37,686 bases of DNA from Pseudomonadota bacterium (lineage in GTDB: Bacteria; Pseudomonadota; Gammaproteobacteria; Burkholderiales; Burkholderiaceae_B): assembly GCA_023387815.1 (NCBI GenBank), contig JAEWHK010000016.1, forward strand, positions 1 to 37,686, written 5' to 3'. Below, in pieces: positions 7,843 through 15,009 of this stretch (positions are counted from its first letter, which is position 1; each line of letters starts with the position of its first letter). Position numbers and translations under genes: made by a program. The notes beneath the pieces are model-generated. The model was given only the letters and a program-made list of their open reading frames with translations, did no database searches and was not told the DNA's origin.

Positions 7843-8217
7843 TTCCTAGAATGCTTGAGTGGAATGAGCACCGACCGCCCGGTGCCTGGCTCAATGCTGA
7901 AAACTGAAGTTGCAATTTCTCCGTTCTTATTTGCTCTGATTGCGGACTTAACAAAAGAGGCGTCCTTCGGAAGCTTCCCTAACGTTCTTTCGTTCCATTT
8001 TCTATCAAGTTGAATGACGTCGTTAATCTCTCCAGATCGACCCAACTGAATCGCATTATTCCCTCGCGTTGGCTTGCTGCTGCAGGACTGCGTCCATTTG
8101 TTGAGACGTATTCTGGGCGTATGCATAACGCAAAAAGCCACTTACCAGAATGGCAGTGGCGACGGTCAGGCATACGGGTGTAAGTCGAGCGATGCGAGAG
8201 GAAGCAAGTAAGGTCAC
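7839..8217 (-). pseudogene. Broken or two-part small secreted ORF upstream of the Imm49-like gene
   Basis: Two overlapping minus-strand frames look like one gene split by a frameshift. The first starts at a GTG (8217) with an AGGGA Shine-Dalgarno 10 bases ahead and encodes 53 residues ending at TAA 8056-8058: a basic start, the hydrophobic core VCLTVATAILVSGFL and an AYA-Q cleavage site, so a signal peptide, then QQMDAVLQQQANARE. The second, in the +1 frame, is open from 8141 to TGA 7839-7841 and encodes a hydrophilic end (KLPKDASFVKSAIRANKNGE, then SVFSIEPGTGRSVLIPLKH). Joined, they would make a secreted protein of about 125 residues. The stop overlaps the immunity-like gene by 4 bases, so a degenerate secreted toxin is a reasonable guess. 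I recognise no catalytic motif. It could equally be two small genes. Confidence 0.4.
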
Positions 8218-8430
8218 GTTTCGGAATTCCCTGAGAGATCCAGGAAGTACCGAAAGTATTTATTCGAGCAAAACTTTTACTTGATGTTGATTATTTTTTC
8301 GCTCAGAAATGACAGTTGTTGACGATGCGTAAAGCTACATTTTAGTCTGGAAAACTTTTTCAGATATCTTCTGGATAATCTGAAATCCCTTTCCCATTTT
8401 CCTTTACCCACAAGTCCATCAAATACGTCT

Positions 8431-8799
8431 TTACTGCAGCCAATCTATACTATATTTGATACGGGCATTTTTTAATGCATTTCTATGTACCAAATATCGC
8501 CATATTCGATCTATAAATCCAACATTGTTCATGATATTTTCTACCTCCTGCTCATCCCATCCTAAGTCCTCGGGAAAAGTATTAAATGGACTAAAATTGA
8601 GCAGGAAGTTTGGTCCCACTTCATTGACCAGGACGTTTTCAATCTCGTTGATTGTCATCGATGTACCAATGGTATCAACGATTTTTTGAGCCAATTGCTT
8701 TAGATGAAATATCCCAAGCTCGTTTGCAATAAACATTTGAGCAAGAATAGTCCACAATTGTAATTGGTGGCCCTTCCCAAGCTTATCGGACGCTCTCAT
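8431..8799 (-). CDS. Small hypothetical protein, possibly DUF7079-like
   Basis: A 122-residue soluble protein from an ATG at 8799. The pattern LWTILAQMFIANEL ... EIENVLVNEVGPNFLLNF ... LGWDEQEVENIM resembles what I remember of DUF7079 proteins (acidic, LFLDTEL-type start, E-x-x-x-x-EV-x-P-x-x-x-N core, a tryptophan-rich middle), some of which sit near toxin-immunity loci. The match is weak and from memory. The gene follows the Phd-type antitoxin by 26 bases, in the place where a toxin gene would be expected, but shows no PIN, RelE or Doc motif. The 213 bases downstream, to 8218, are AT-rich and hold nothing I can identify. Confidence 0.5.
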   Translation of the reverse strand: MRASDKLGKGHQLQLWTILAQMFIANELGIFHLKQLAQKIVDTIGTSMTINEIENVLVNEVGPNFLLNFSPFNTFPEDLGWDEQEVENIMNNVGFIDRIWRYLVHRNALKNARIKYSIDWLQ

Positions 8800-8825
8800 T
8801 ATTACGAGTCCTATAGACTAGAACT

Positions 8826-9080
8826 TCATTTGAAATCTGCGGGCCGAATTTCAAGATTGGCACGTGGCAGGTTAGATTCAATATCTTCAATTCCAGGCAT
8901 GGCGAGTGCGTCGACAATATTATGGCGTGGTTGAGTGAGTTTTTGATTTTGCTCGAAACTCAATAGCACATGAGCCGGTTTGGCGCGATCGATGATGAAC
9001 AAAGCGCCTTGCTTCGATGAATTCTTGGCTTTTGTTGCGCCCCGATTGAGTGCTCGGCTAGATAGGGTTGTTTTCGTCAT
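8826..9080 (-). CDS. Phd/YefM-family antitoxin
   Basis: An 84-residue protein that I recognise as a Phd/YefM-type antitoxin of type II toxin-antitoxin systems: MTKTTLSSRALNRGATKAK, then GALFIIDRAKPAHVLLSF and a C-terminal IVDALAMPGIEDIE followed by RPADF. The N-terminal half should dimerise and bind its own promoter; the C-terminal tail should wrap around the toxin. This subtype normally precedes a VapC/PIN toxin with overlapping codons. No such toxin follows; the next gene is an unrelated-looking 122-residue protein. The ATG at 9080 has a strong AAGGGAG Shine-Dalgarno, and an operator-like dyad lies at 9104-9120. It may be an orphan antitoxin left after toxin loss. Confidence 0.8.
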   Translation of the reverse strand: MTKTTLSSRALNRGATKAKNSSKQGALFIIDRAKPAHVLLSFEQNQKLTQPRHNIVDALAMPGIEDIESNLPRANLEIRPADFK

Positions 9081-9103
9081 AAAAATTCTCCCTTCGATTC
9101 AAT

Positions 9104-9120
9104 GTTGATATGTTATCGAC
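9104..9120. promoter_or_regulatory. Candidate operator of the Phd-type antitoxin gene
   Basis: GTTGATA-TGT-TATCGAC is a near-perfect dyad with 7-bp arms (one mismatch), 24 bases ahead of the antitoxin ATG. Phd/YefM antitoxins repress their own promoters through such short dyads. Inference from position and symmetry. Confidence 0.4.
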
Positions 9121-9241
9121 GAATAGTGTCGACCAGCAAGCACAGTGGTCTTTGGCGTGCGCGAACTGGATTCTGAATGAGGTCCACGACCTCTGATATT
9201 GCAATCATTCCGGAGATATCAACGACACATTTACAATCGCA

Positions 9242-9269
9242 TTCTACGTAGTATATATACTACGTAGAA
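9242..9269. repeat. Perfect 28-bp palindrome with AGTATATATACT core
   Basis: The arms TTCTACGTAGTATA / TATACTACGTAGAA meet with no loop, which suits a dimeric protein-binding site better than an RNA hairpin. The 12-base centre AGTATATATACT recurs at 9343-9354. Confidence 0.8.
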
Positions 9270-9339
9270 CTGAATAATCCCGATCGATATTACGTTATTT
9301 ATAGTAAAAACACCTCGGAGTATTCTCTCTGGCGGGAGT

Positions 9340-9357
9340 TGAAGTATATATACTTCA
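9340..9357. repeat. Perfect 18-bp palindrome sharing the same core
   Basis: TGAAGTATATATACTTCA repeats the AGTATATATACT core of the palindrome at 9242-9269. The centres are 93 bp apart, near nine helical turns. Together they look like a pair of operators for one regulator; no adjacent regulator gene is evident. Confidence 0.75.
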
Positions 9358-9703
9358 CTCCTGTCGTCTATTGCGGTTTTTGACGAGTATATGCGCCCCT
9401 TTGGAAATGTACGACGCAACAGGGGACGATGATCTGCCGTTATGGTTACGACCAATAAACGAGCTGAAGCGATGAGTTCACTTGTGCGCTTATGTAATCT
9501 CAATAATCGAAAACATGAGGGCATATACGATCGACCCGAACAAGGGCGCGACGTCAGTGTGACGCTATTAATTTATTGCGTACGGGAAAATCTTCAAACT
9601 GCGGAAAGCAAAAGTATTAAAGCGGCAGCTGCCCTTGCTGCGGAAATTGCTAACCCCCTGTCGGGCCTGCCGGCCTTCCCAGGCGTACAAGCGGTTATGA
9701 AAG

Positions 9704-10033
9704 TTACAATTCGATCTTTAGCGGCTGGCCGGTAATATCTGAAAAAATGGTGCTTAGATTGTCCTGCAGAGGCGTGCCGTCGCGGGTGTCGACCCATTGA
9801 TTATTATCGAATCGATAATGAAAGCCGCCAGAGGGCGCTGCAACCCACATTTCCTGCAGGGGCGCCTGGCTGTTGACCACGACGTGGGTCTTCTGATTGA
9901 ATACAATGGTAAGCACCTGACCGCTGCGACTGGCATCCAGATCGATGTCCAGGTCTTCAAACCAGCTGTCGGCCTGGTCGTGGATCTTGTCCAGGATCGC
10001 ATCTGCGCGTGCAAGAAATTCTGATTCAGTCAT
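9704..10033 (-). CDS. cyaY: Frataxin-like iron-sulfur assembly protein CyaY
   Basis: A 109-residue cytoplasmic protein that binds iron and tunes iron-sulfur cluster assembly at IscS/IscU. The acidic first helix (ESEFLARADAILDKIHDQAD, then WFEDLDIDLDASRSG) and the frataxin sheet signature VLTIVFNQKTHVVVNSQ, EMWVAA, GFHYRF and WVDTRDG are clear. I use the ATG at 10033, which gives the family's normal length; the longer frame to 10105 would overlap the lptM start. It is divergent from lptM-lysA, the usual neighbours in many proteobacteria. Confidence 0.95.
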   Translation of the reverse strand: MTESEFLARADAILDKIHDQADSWFEDLDIDLDASRSGQVLTIVFNQKTHVVVNSQAPLQEMWVAAPSGGFHYRFDNNQWVDTRDGTPLQDNLSTIFSDITGQPLKIEL

Positions 10034-10067
10034 AATATTGTTCTGTAAAAAATTTTGGGGATGTACT

Positions 10068-10361
10068 GTGTCTGCGCCAAGTATAAAACGCCGAGTTGCC
10101 TTCATTGTAACCCTCCTTGCTGGGAGTGTGGGTTTATCGGCTTGCGGCTATAAAGCGCCTTTGTATATTCCTACGCCTGAGCAGCAGCAGAAACTGGAGG
10201 AACGCGAGCAGCGCATTCAGGCTCGCAAGGACAAGGCTGCCGCCGAGAAGAAGGCGAAGGCCGAGCAGGAGCGGGCCAACTCGCAGTCTGCAACTGGCAG
10301 TTCTGGCTCAACGGGCATGCCCGCTGCAGCAGATTCCACCGACAGCAATATTGCCCCCTAG
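10068..10361 (+). CDS. lptM: Small LptM-type lipoprotein
   Basis: A 97-residue outer-membrane lipoprotein. The GTG at 10068 is chosen because a GGGGA Shine-Dalgarno sits 7 bases ahead and the product then starts with a proper signal (IKRRVAFIVTLLAGSVGLSAC). After the lipobox cysteine comes GYKAPLYIP, the family signature (C-G-x-K-x-PLY-x-P) of LptM/YifL, which assists LptD maturation in lipopolysaccharide export. The remainder is a charged Glu/Lys/Ala helix and a Ser/Gly/Thr-rich tail, typical low complexity for these proteins in betaproteobacteria. It precedes lysA by 42 bases and is probably in the same operon. Confidence 0.85.
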   Translation: MSAPSIKRRVAFIVTLLAGSVGLSACGYKAPLYIPTPEQQQKLEEREQRIQARKDKAAAEKKAKAEQERANSQSATGSSGSTGMPAAADSTDSNIAP

Positions 10362-10403
10362 CAACGTCGCTGTTTTTCATACGATTTCTTAATTCTTTTT
10401 ATC

Positions 10404-11714
10404 ATGTCTGAACTCAATGCTCCGGCAGGCGCACCTTTTTTCCATTATCAGGATCAGCAGTTGCTGGTTGAATCTGTGGCTGTTGCCGATCTGGCGGCAG
10501 AATTTGGCACGCCGCTATACGTGTATTCGCGGGCAGCACTGAAGGCGGCATGGGAAGCGTATGCCCGCCCCCTGGCTGGGCGCAACGCGCTGGTCTGTTT
10601 TGGCATGAAGGCCAATTCCAATCTGGCGGTGCTGCAGCAGTTTGCTCAATGGGGCAGCGGTTTTGACATCGTTTCCGGTGGCGAGCTGGCGCGTGCTCTC
10701 AAAGCAGGTGCACGTGCCGATACGATCGTCTTTTCGGGCGTCGGCAAGCAGGATTGGGAAATCCATGCAGCACTCGATGCCGGAGTCAAATGTTTCAATG
10801 TGGAGTCCACAGACGAGCTGCAGCGGATTTCCGAGCTTGCCAGTGCGCGTGGCTGCACGGCGCCCGTGTCTTTGCGCGTGAATCCAGATGTGGATGCACA
10901 GACACACCCTTATATTTCCACGGGTCTGAAGGACAACAAGTTCGGAATTGCGATTGAAATAGCGGCACAGGTCTACGAACAGGCCGCTACGCTGCCGGGC
11001 ATTCGTGTCGTGGGCGTTGACTGTCATATCGGATCCCAGATTACGCAGGTCTCTCCGTATCTGGATGCACTGGATCGCTTGCTGAATCTGCTGGATACCC
11101 TGGCAGAAAAAGGCATTGCGCTGGAGCACCTGGATATTGGCGGCGGGCTTGGCATTCGCTATCAGGATGAATCACCCATCGCACCGGGCGATTTGCTGGA
11201 AAAGGTCTTTGCCATGCTGCAGGCGCGTGGTTACGAACATTTGCAGCTGATTATGGAGCCGGGCCGTTCGCTGGTCGGTAATGCCGGCATTCTGGTGACC
11301 CGTGTGCAGTACCTGAAACATCATGAGAGCAAGAACTTCGCGATTGTGGATGCGGCCATGAATGATTTGCTGCGCCCTACTCTTTATGACGCCTGGCATG
11401 GCGTGCTCCCGGTCAGCCAATCAGCACAGGATACGCCTGCAGACGGCGCAGCGAAGGCGCAGGTCTACGATATTGTGGGGCCAATCTGCGAAAGCGGTGA
11501 CTGGCTGGCACGCGACCGTGAGCTGTCCCTGGCGCAGAATGATCTGCTGGCCATTGAGTCTGCCGGTGCCTATGGCTTTGTGATGTCTGGCCAGTACAAT
11601 ACGCGCCCCCGCAGCGCGGAAGTGATGGTCGATGGCGACAAAGTCTATCTGATCCGTCCCCGCGAGACGGTGGAATCTTTGTTCGCAACGGAACAGATGC
11701 TGCCTGCATCGTGA
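10404..11714 (+). CDS. lysA: Diaminopimelate decarboxylase
   Basis: PLP enzyme that decarboxylates meso-diaminopimelate to L-lysine, the last step of lysine synthesis, in the cytoplasm. The 436 residues show the PLP lysine in CFGMKANSNLAV (Lys69), HIGSQI, the phosphate-binding GGGLGI, EPGRSLVGNAG, and the catalytic cysteine in GPICESGDWLARD. The C-terminal beta domain ends with SAGAYGFVMSGQYN, then RPRSAEVMVDG. The length is normal. No Shine-Dalgarno is seen before the ATG; the leader is T-rich. It probably reads through from lptM. The 3' end can form alternative hairpins (11703-11783). Confidence 0.96.
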   Translation: MSELNAPAGAPFFHYQDQQLLVESVAVADLAAEFGTPLYVYSRAALKAAWEAYARPLAGRNALVCFGMKANSNLAVLQQFAQWGSGFDIVSGGELARALKAGARADTIVFSGVGKQDWEIHAALDAGVKCFNVESTDELQRISELASARGCTAPVSLRVNPDVDAQTHPYISTGLKDNKFGIAIEIAAQVYEQAATLPGIRVVGVDCHIGSQITQVSPYLDALDRLLNLLDTLAEKGIALEHLDIGGGLGIRYQDESPIAPGDLLEKVFAMLQARGYEHLQLIMEPGRSLVGNAGILVTRVQYLKHHESKNFAIVDAAMNDLLRPTLYDAWHGVLPVSQSAQDTPADGAAKAQVYDIVGPICESGDWLARDRELSLAQNDLLAIESAGAYGFVMSGQYNTRPRSAEVMVDGDKVYLIRPRETVESLFATEQMLPAS

Positions 11715-11783
11715 GGGACTGATGCAGGGGTCTTGAGCGGCTACTGCATACTGCTTGCACGGCCGCAGTCCCCATCCTGCATC
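11703..11783 (+). other. Alternative hairpins across the lysA stop codon
   Basis: CCTGCATC (11703-11710) can pair with GATGCAGG (11721-11728), and the same GATGCAGG can instead pair with a second CCTGCATC (11776-11783). The first hairpin spans the stop codon. No T-run follows, so this is not a classic terminator. Confidence 0.4.
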
Positions 11784-11822
11784 CCTTCAATCTGACCATA
11801 TAACCCTGTTTGACCAATTGCT

Positions 11823-11852
11823 CATCACGTCCGACTTATTTCAGACGTGATG
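11823..11852 (+). other. Stem-loop in the lysA-tauD gap
   Basis: CATCACGTC / GACGTGATG, a perfect 9-bp stem with a 12-base loop, without a following T-run. It stands between lysA and the AT-rich leader (11870-11984) of the next operon and may be an operator dyad or a weak terminator. Confidence 0.4.
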
Positions 11853-11984
11853 ATAACGCGCGCTCATATCTTGGGGTTAGATCGATATATTCAGATATAT
11901 AAATAAGAATTCTCTATTTTACGTATAAAGAACCCTTATATACAGTTGTCATATCTCAATTGTGATTTAGAGCATTGATCGTAT

Positions 11985-12923
11985 ATGTCCGCTGTTTATT
12001 CCCGAGTCGAGAAGTCGACTCATTCGCCCGCCTCCGCTGCGTCCGCCTTTTCGACCTCATCCGTGCACAAGGCCGGATTCGTTATCCGTCCGCTGGCAGC
12101 GCCACTGGGCGCGGAGGTGCTGGACCTGAATCTGCGCCAGCCGCTGTCTGATGAGGATTTCGCGCAAATCCGGCAGGCGTTTGCAGACCATCATGTGCTG
12201 ATTTTCCGCAAGCAGAATATTACGCCCGAGCAGCATATTGATTTCAGTCGTCGTTTTGGCCCCCTGCAGATCCATGTGCTGAAGCAGTTTCAGTTGCCCG
12301 GCCATGAAGAGATTCTGCAGATATCCAATATTAAAGAGAACGGCAAGCCTATTGGTCTGGGAGATGCCGGTGCATTCTGGCATTCGGATCTGTCATACAA
12401 GGCCGTTCCAAGTCTTGGGTCGCTGTTGCACGCCCGTGAGCTGCCAGATGTGGGTGGTGATACGCATTTTTCAAATATGCATCTTGCCTGGGACACGCTA
12501 CCCGCCGCCCTGCAGAAGACCCTGCTACCGCTGAAGGCCGAACACACGTATATCAAGCGTTATGAAGAACAGCGTGCCCTGGCGCCGTGGCGTCCGGCAC
12601 TGACGCAAGCGCAGCTGGACGAAGTCAAACCCGTGGTGCACCCCGTTGTTGTGACCCATCCGGACAACGGCCGCAAGGCGTTGTTTGTTAATGAGCACTT
12701 TACCTCCCGTGTTGTGGGCCTGCCTCAGGACGAGAGTGATGATCTGCTGCAGGAGCTGTTTGCGCATAGCATTCGTCCTGAATTTATCTATACCCATCAA
12801 TGGCAGGACGAAGATATGGTGTTCTGGGATAACCGTTCTGTGATTCATCTGGCTGGCGGTACACCGGATGACCAGCGGCGTCGTCTGAACCGCACCACTG
12901 TTGAAGGCACTGTGCCCGTTTAA
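11985..12923 (+). CDS. TauD/TfdA-family Fe(II)/2-oxoglutarate dioxygenase
   Basis: A 312-residue non-haem iron dioxygenase that would hydroxylate a substrate next to a sulfonate or similar group, consuming 2-oxoglutarate and O2. The iron triad is visible: His133 and Asp135 in AFWHSDLSYK, and His288 in SVIHLAGG; Arg303 in RRLNRTTVEG should bind 2-oxoglutarate. The core is GFVIRPLAAPLGAEV onward; the first ~28 residues are Ser/Ala-rich and extra. It is the first gene of a plus-strand operon with a NrtA/SsuA-type transporter, which suggests an imported organosulfur compound (taurine or an alkyl sulfonate or sulfate) as substrate. A long AT-rich leader precedes it. Exact substrate is not readable from sequence. 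Confidence 0.88.
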   Translation: MSAVYSRVEKSTHSPASAASAFSTSSVHKAGFVIRPLAAPLGAEVLDLNLRQPLSDEDFAQIRQAFADHHVLIFRKQNITPEQHIDFSRRFGPLQIHVLKQFQLPGHEEILQISNIKENGKPIGLGDAGAFWHSDLSYKAVPSLGSLLHARELPDVGGDTHFSNMHLAWDTLPAALQKTLLPLKAEHTYIKRYEEQRALAPWRPALTQAQLDEVKPVVHPVVVTHPDNGRKALFVNEHFTSRVVGLPQDESDDLLQELFAHSIRPEFIYTHQWQDEDMVFWDNRSVIHLAGGTPDDQRRRLNRTTVEGTVPV

Positions 12924-12945
12924 TGATCGGAAACCCAAAGTGATA

Positions 12946-13983
12946 ATGATGTCCAAAATATCAAAAACAAACCCCTTTCGCTTTTTGTCGTTGCGGTCTG
13001 CGGGCCTTGCGCTTTGCGCCTCGGCACTGATAAGCACGACGGCGCATGCCGAAGGCCAGTTGCGGATTGCAGAACAACATGGGATTGTTTATCTGCTGTT
13101 GCAGGTTGTCCAGGATCAGAAGCTGATAGAGAAACACGGCAAGGCCGCTGGCGTCGAGATCAAGCCGGAATGGGTCAAATTATCGGGCGGTGCAGCCATC
13201 AATGATGCCCTGCTGTCCGGCTCCATTGATATTGCAGGCGCCGGTGTTGGTCCGTTGCTGACCATCTGGGACAAGACTCGCGGCAAATATGATGTGAAAG
13301 GCGTCGCCTCGCTGGGTAATTTTCCTTATTACCTGATCAGCAATAATCCGAGCGTCAAATCCATTGCCGACTTCACCAGCAAGGACCGCATTGCGCTGCC
13401 AGCAACCACGGTGTCTGTACAGGCACGCATTCTGCAATTGGCCGCCTCCAAAGAATGGGGCAAAGAGCAGTTCAGAAAACTGGACGCGCTGACGGTCACG
13501 CTGCCGCATCCCGAAGCCACGGCAAGTGTGATAAAGGGTGGCACGGAAATCAATGCGCATTTCGCTACGCCGCCGTTCCAGGAACAGGAGCTCAAAGGCA
13601 ATAAAGATGCGCATATTGTGCTGAGTTCCTATGACGTGCTTGGCGGCCCGTCGACTTCTACGGTGCTGTACGCGACCGCGAAATATCGCGAGGAAAATCC
13701 AAAGACCTATCAGGCTTTTGTCGATTCATTGAAAGAAGCGGCGTCCTATATTAAATCGAACCCCGAAGGCGCGGCTGATGCGTATATTCGCACGGCAGGA
13801 AGCAAGATTGATCGCAATCTGCTGATCGAGATCATCAAAAATCCTGACATTGATGTGAAGCTGTCTCCGGAAAGAACCTTTCCGCTGGCACAGTTCATGT
13901 CCGAAGTGGGCGCCATCAAGAATAAACCTGCCTCATACCAGGATTACTTCTTTGAAGACGAACAGAATAAAAATGGCAGCTGA
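12946..13983 (+). CDS. ABC transporter substrate-binding protein (NrtA/SsuA/TauA type)
   Basis: A 345-residue periplasmic binding protein of the NMT1/SsuA fold. Starts at ATG 12946 (or the adjacent ATG 12949), giving a normal Sec signal peptide: SLRSAGLALCASALISTTAH followed by A-EGQLRIAEQ. The upstream frame from 12901 overlaps tauD and is rejected. Family features are the mature start with a LRIAEQHG strand, GGAAINDALLSGSIDIAGAG (substrate-site loop) and a late YQDYF segment. No lipobox, so it is free in the periplasm. It lies 22 bases after the dioxygenase gene and 3 bases before the ATPase gene and should deliver the substrate to the permease. Confidence 0.88.
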   Translation: MMSKISKTNPFRFLSLRSAGLALCASALISTTAHAEGQLRIAEQHGIVYLLLQVVQDQKLIEKHGKAAGVEIKPEWVKLSGGAAINDALLSGSIDIAGAGVGPLLTIWDKTRGKYDVKGVASLGNFPYYLISNNPSVKSIADFTSKDRIALPATTVSVQARILQLAASKEWGKEQFRKLDALTVTLPHPEATASVIKGGTEINAHFATPPFQEQELKGNKDAHIVLSSYDVLGGPSTSTVLYATAKYREENPKTYQAFVDSLKEAASYIKSNPEGAADAYIRTAGSKIDRNLLIEIIKNPDIDVKLSPERTFPLAQFMSEVGAIKNKPASYQDYFFEDEQNKNGS

Positions 13984-13986
13984 AAT

Positions 13987-15009
13987 ATGACGACTGCATT
14001 AAGTGCGCTTTCTCACAGACTCTCGTCCTCGCCCACTGGTGCGGGGACGGGAAGCAACGCACAACCGGCGACGGCTAATTCGTCTGTCGGGTCTGCCAAT
14101 CTGCGTGCCTCGACAGCGGTTCGCACTGCAGGAAGGGAAAGTGCAGGAAGCGAAAGCAGGCTCCGTTCCAGTTCCGTAAAGGCAGTCGAGACATCGGGCG
14201 CGATTGAGCAACCCGCAAGCGAGTCCCGTATTCTGCTGCAGGCAGAGCATGTGAATCTGCAGTATGAGACGGATACGGCCATTGTGCAAGCAACGCGGGA
14301 TGTGAGTTTTTCCATTTATCAGGGTGATCGCTTCATTCTGCTGGGGCCGTCTGGTTGTGGGAAGTCCAGTCTTCTGAAAGCAGCGGCTGGCTTTATCAAG
14401 CCGCGCTCCGGTACATTCACACTGGATGGCAAACGCATCTCTGGTCCTGGGCCCGATCGCGTTGTGGTGTTTCAGGAATTCGATCAGCTGGCGCCGTGGA
14501 AAACGGTATTACAGAACGTGATGTTTGCGCTGCGCGCCTCGCGCAAGCTGGATAAGGTGCAAGCCAGGGAACGTGCGGAGCATTATCTGCAACGTGTTGG
14601 TCTGGGGAATTTTCTGCATGCCTATCCGCACACGCTGTCCGGCGGCATGAAGCAACGTGTTGCCATCGCCCGCGCGCTGGCCATGGAACCGGCAATTTTG
14701 CTGATGGATGAGCCGTTTGCAGCGCTGGATGCGCTGACACGACGCAGGATGCAGGAAGAATTATTGCAATTGTGGGAGGAAACACGCGTGACGCTGATGT
14801 TCGTGACCCACTCGATTGAAGAGGCCTTGGTTGTTGGCAACCGGATTCTTTTGCTGTCTCCCCACCCTGGCCGTGTGCGTGCTGAACTAAACAGCCACCA
14901 GTTCAGTCTGGCGAGTGCTGGCAGCAGTGAGTTCCAGGCGGCCACACAGCGCATTCATCATTTGCTCTTTGATGAGCCATTGCCTTATGCAACTGCGAGC
15001 AAGTCATGA
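13987..15009 (+). CDS. ABC transporter ATP-binding protein (SsuB/TauB type) with N-terminal extension
   Basis: The 340-residue ATPase of the sulfonate-type importer. Walker A is GPSGCGKS (120-127), Q-loop Gln163, signature LSGGMKQR (217-224), Walker B ILLMDEP (237-243) and switch His275. The ABC core starts only at about residue 82. The preceding 80 residues are Ser/Ala/Thr/Arg-rich and low complexity, absent from ordinary SsuB/TauB. A shorter internal start is not obvious, since no ATG or GTG with a good ribosome site lies just ahead of the core. It begins 3 bases after the binding-protein stop and overlaps the permease start by 4 bases (ATGA). Confidence 0.9.
   Translation: MTTALSALSHRLSSSPTGAGTGSNAQPATANSSVGSANLRASTAVRTAGRESAGSESRLRSSSVKAVETSGAIEQPASESRILLQAEHVNLQYETDTAIVQATRDVSFSIYQGDRFILLGPSGCGKSSLLKAAAGFIKPRSGTFTLDGKRISGPGPDRVVVFQEFDQLAPWKTVLQNVMFALRASRKLDKVQARERAEHYLQRVGLGNFLHAYPHTLSGGMKQRVAIARALAMEPAILLMDEPFAALDALTRRRMQEELLQLWEETRVTLMFVTHSIEEALVVGNRILLLSPHPGRVRAELNSHQFSLASAGSSEFQAATQRIHHLLFDEPLPYATASKS

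Larger units (their letters stand above)
9081..9703. other. Gene-poor, AT-rich stretch between the antitoxin and cyaY
   Basis: About 620 bases without a convincing gene. Two open frames exist (9231-9524 minus, 9442-9735 plus, 97 codons each), but neither product looks like a protein family and the second runs into cyaY. The region holds the antitoxin operator-like dyad and two perfect palindromes with a shared core. It may be the scar of lost toxin or island genes. Confidence 0.6.

Noticed and set aside
9231..9524. 97-codon open frame on the minus strand covering both palindromes
   Set aside because: No ribosome site, no family resemblance, and its end would encode the palindromes as VVYILRR-type strings; looks like chance.
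9442..9735. 97-codon open frame on the plus strand
   Set aside because: Runs into the end of cyaY on the opposite strand, no recognisable protein character, no ribosome site.
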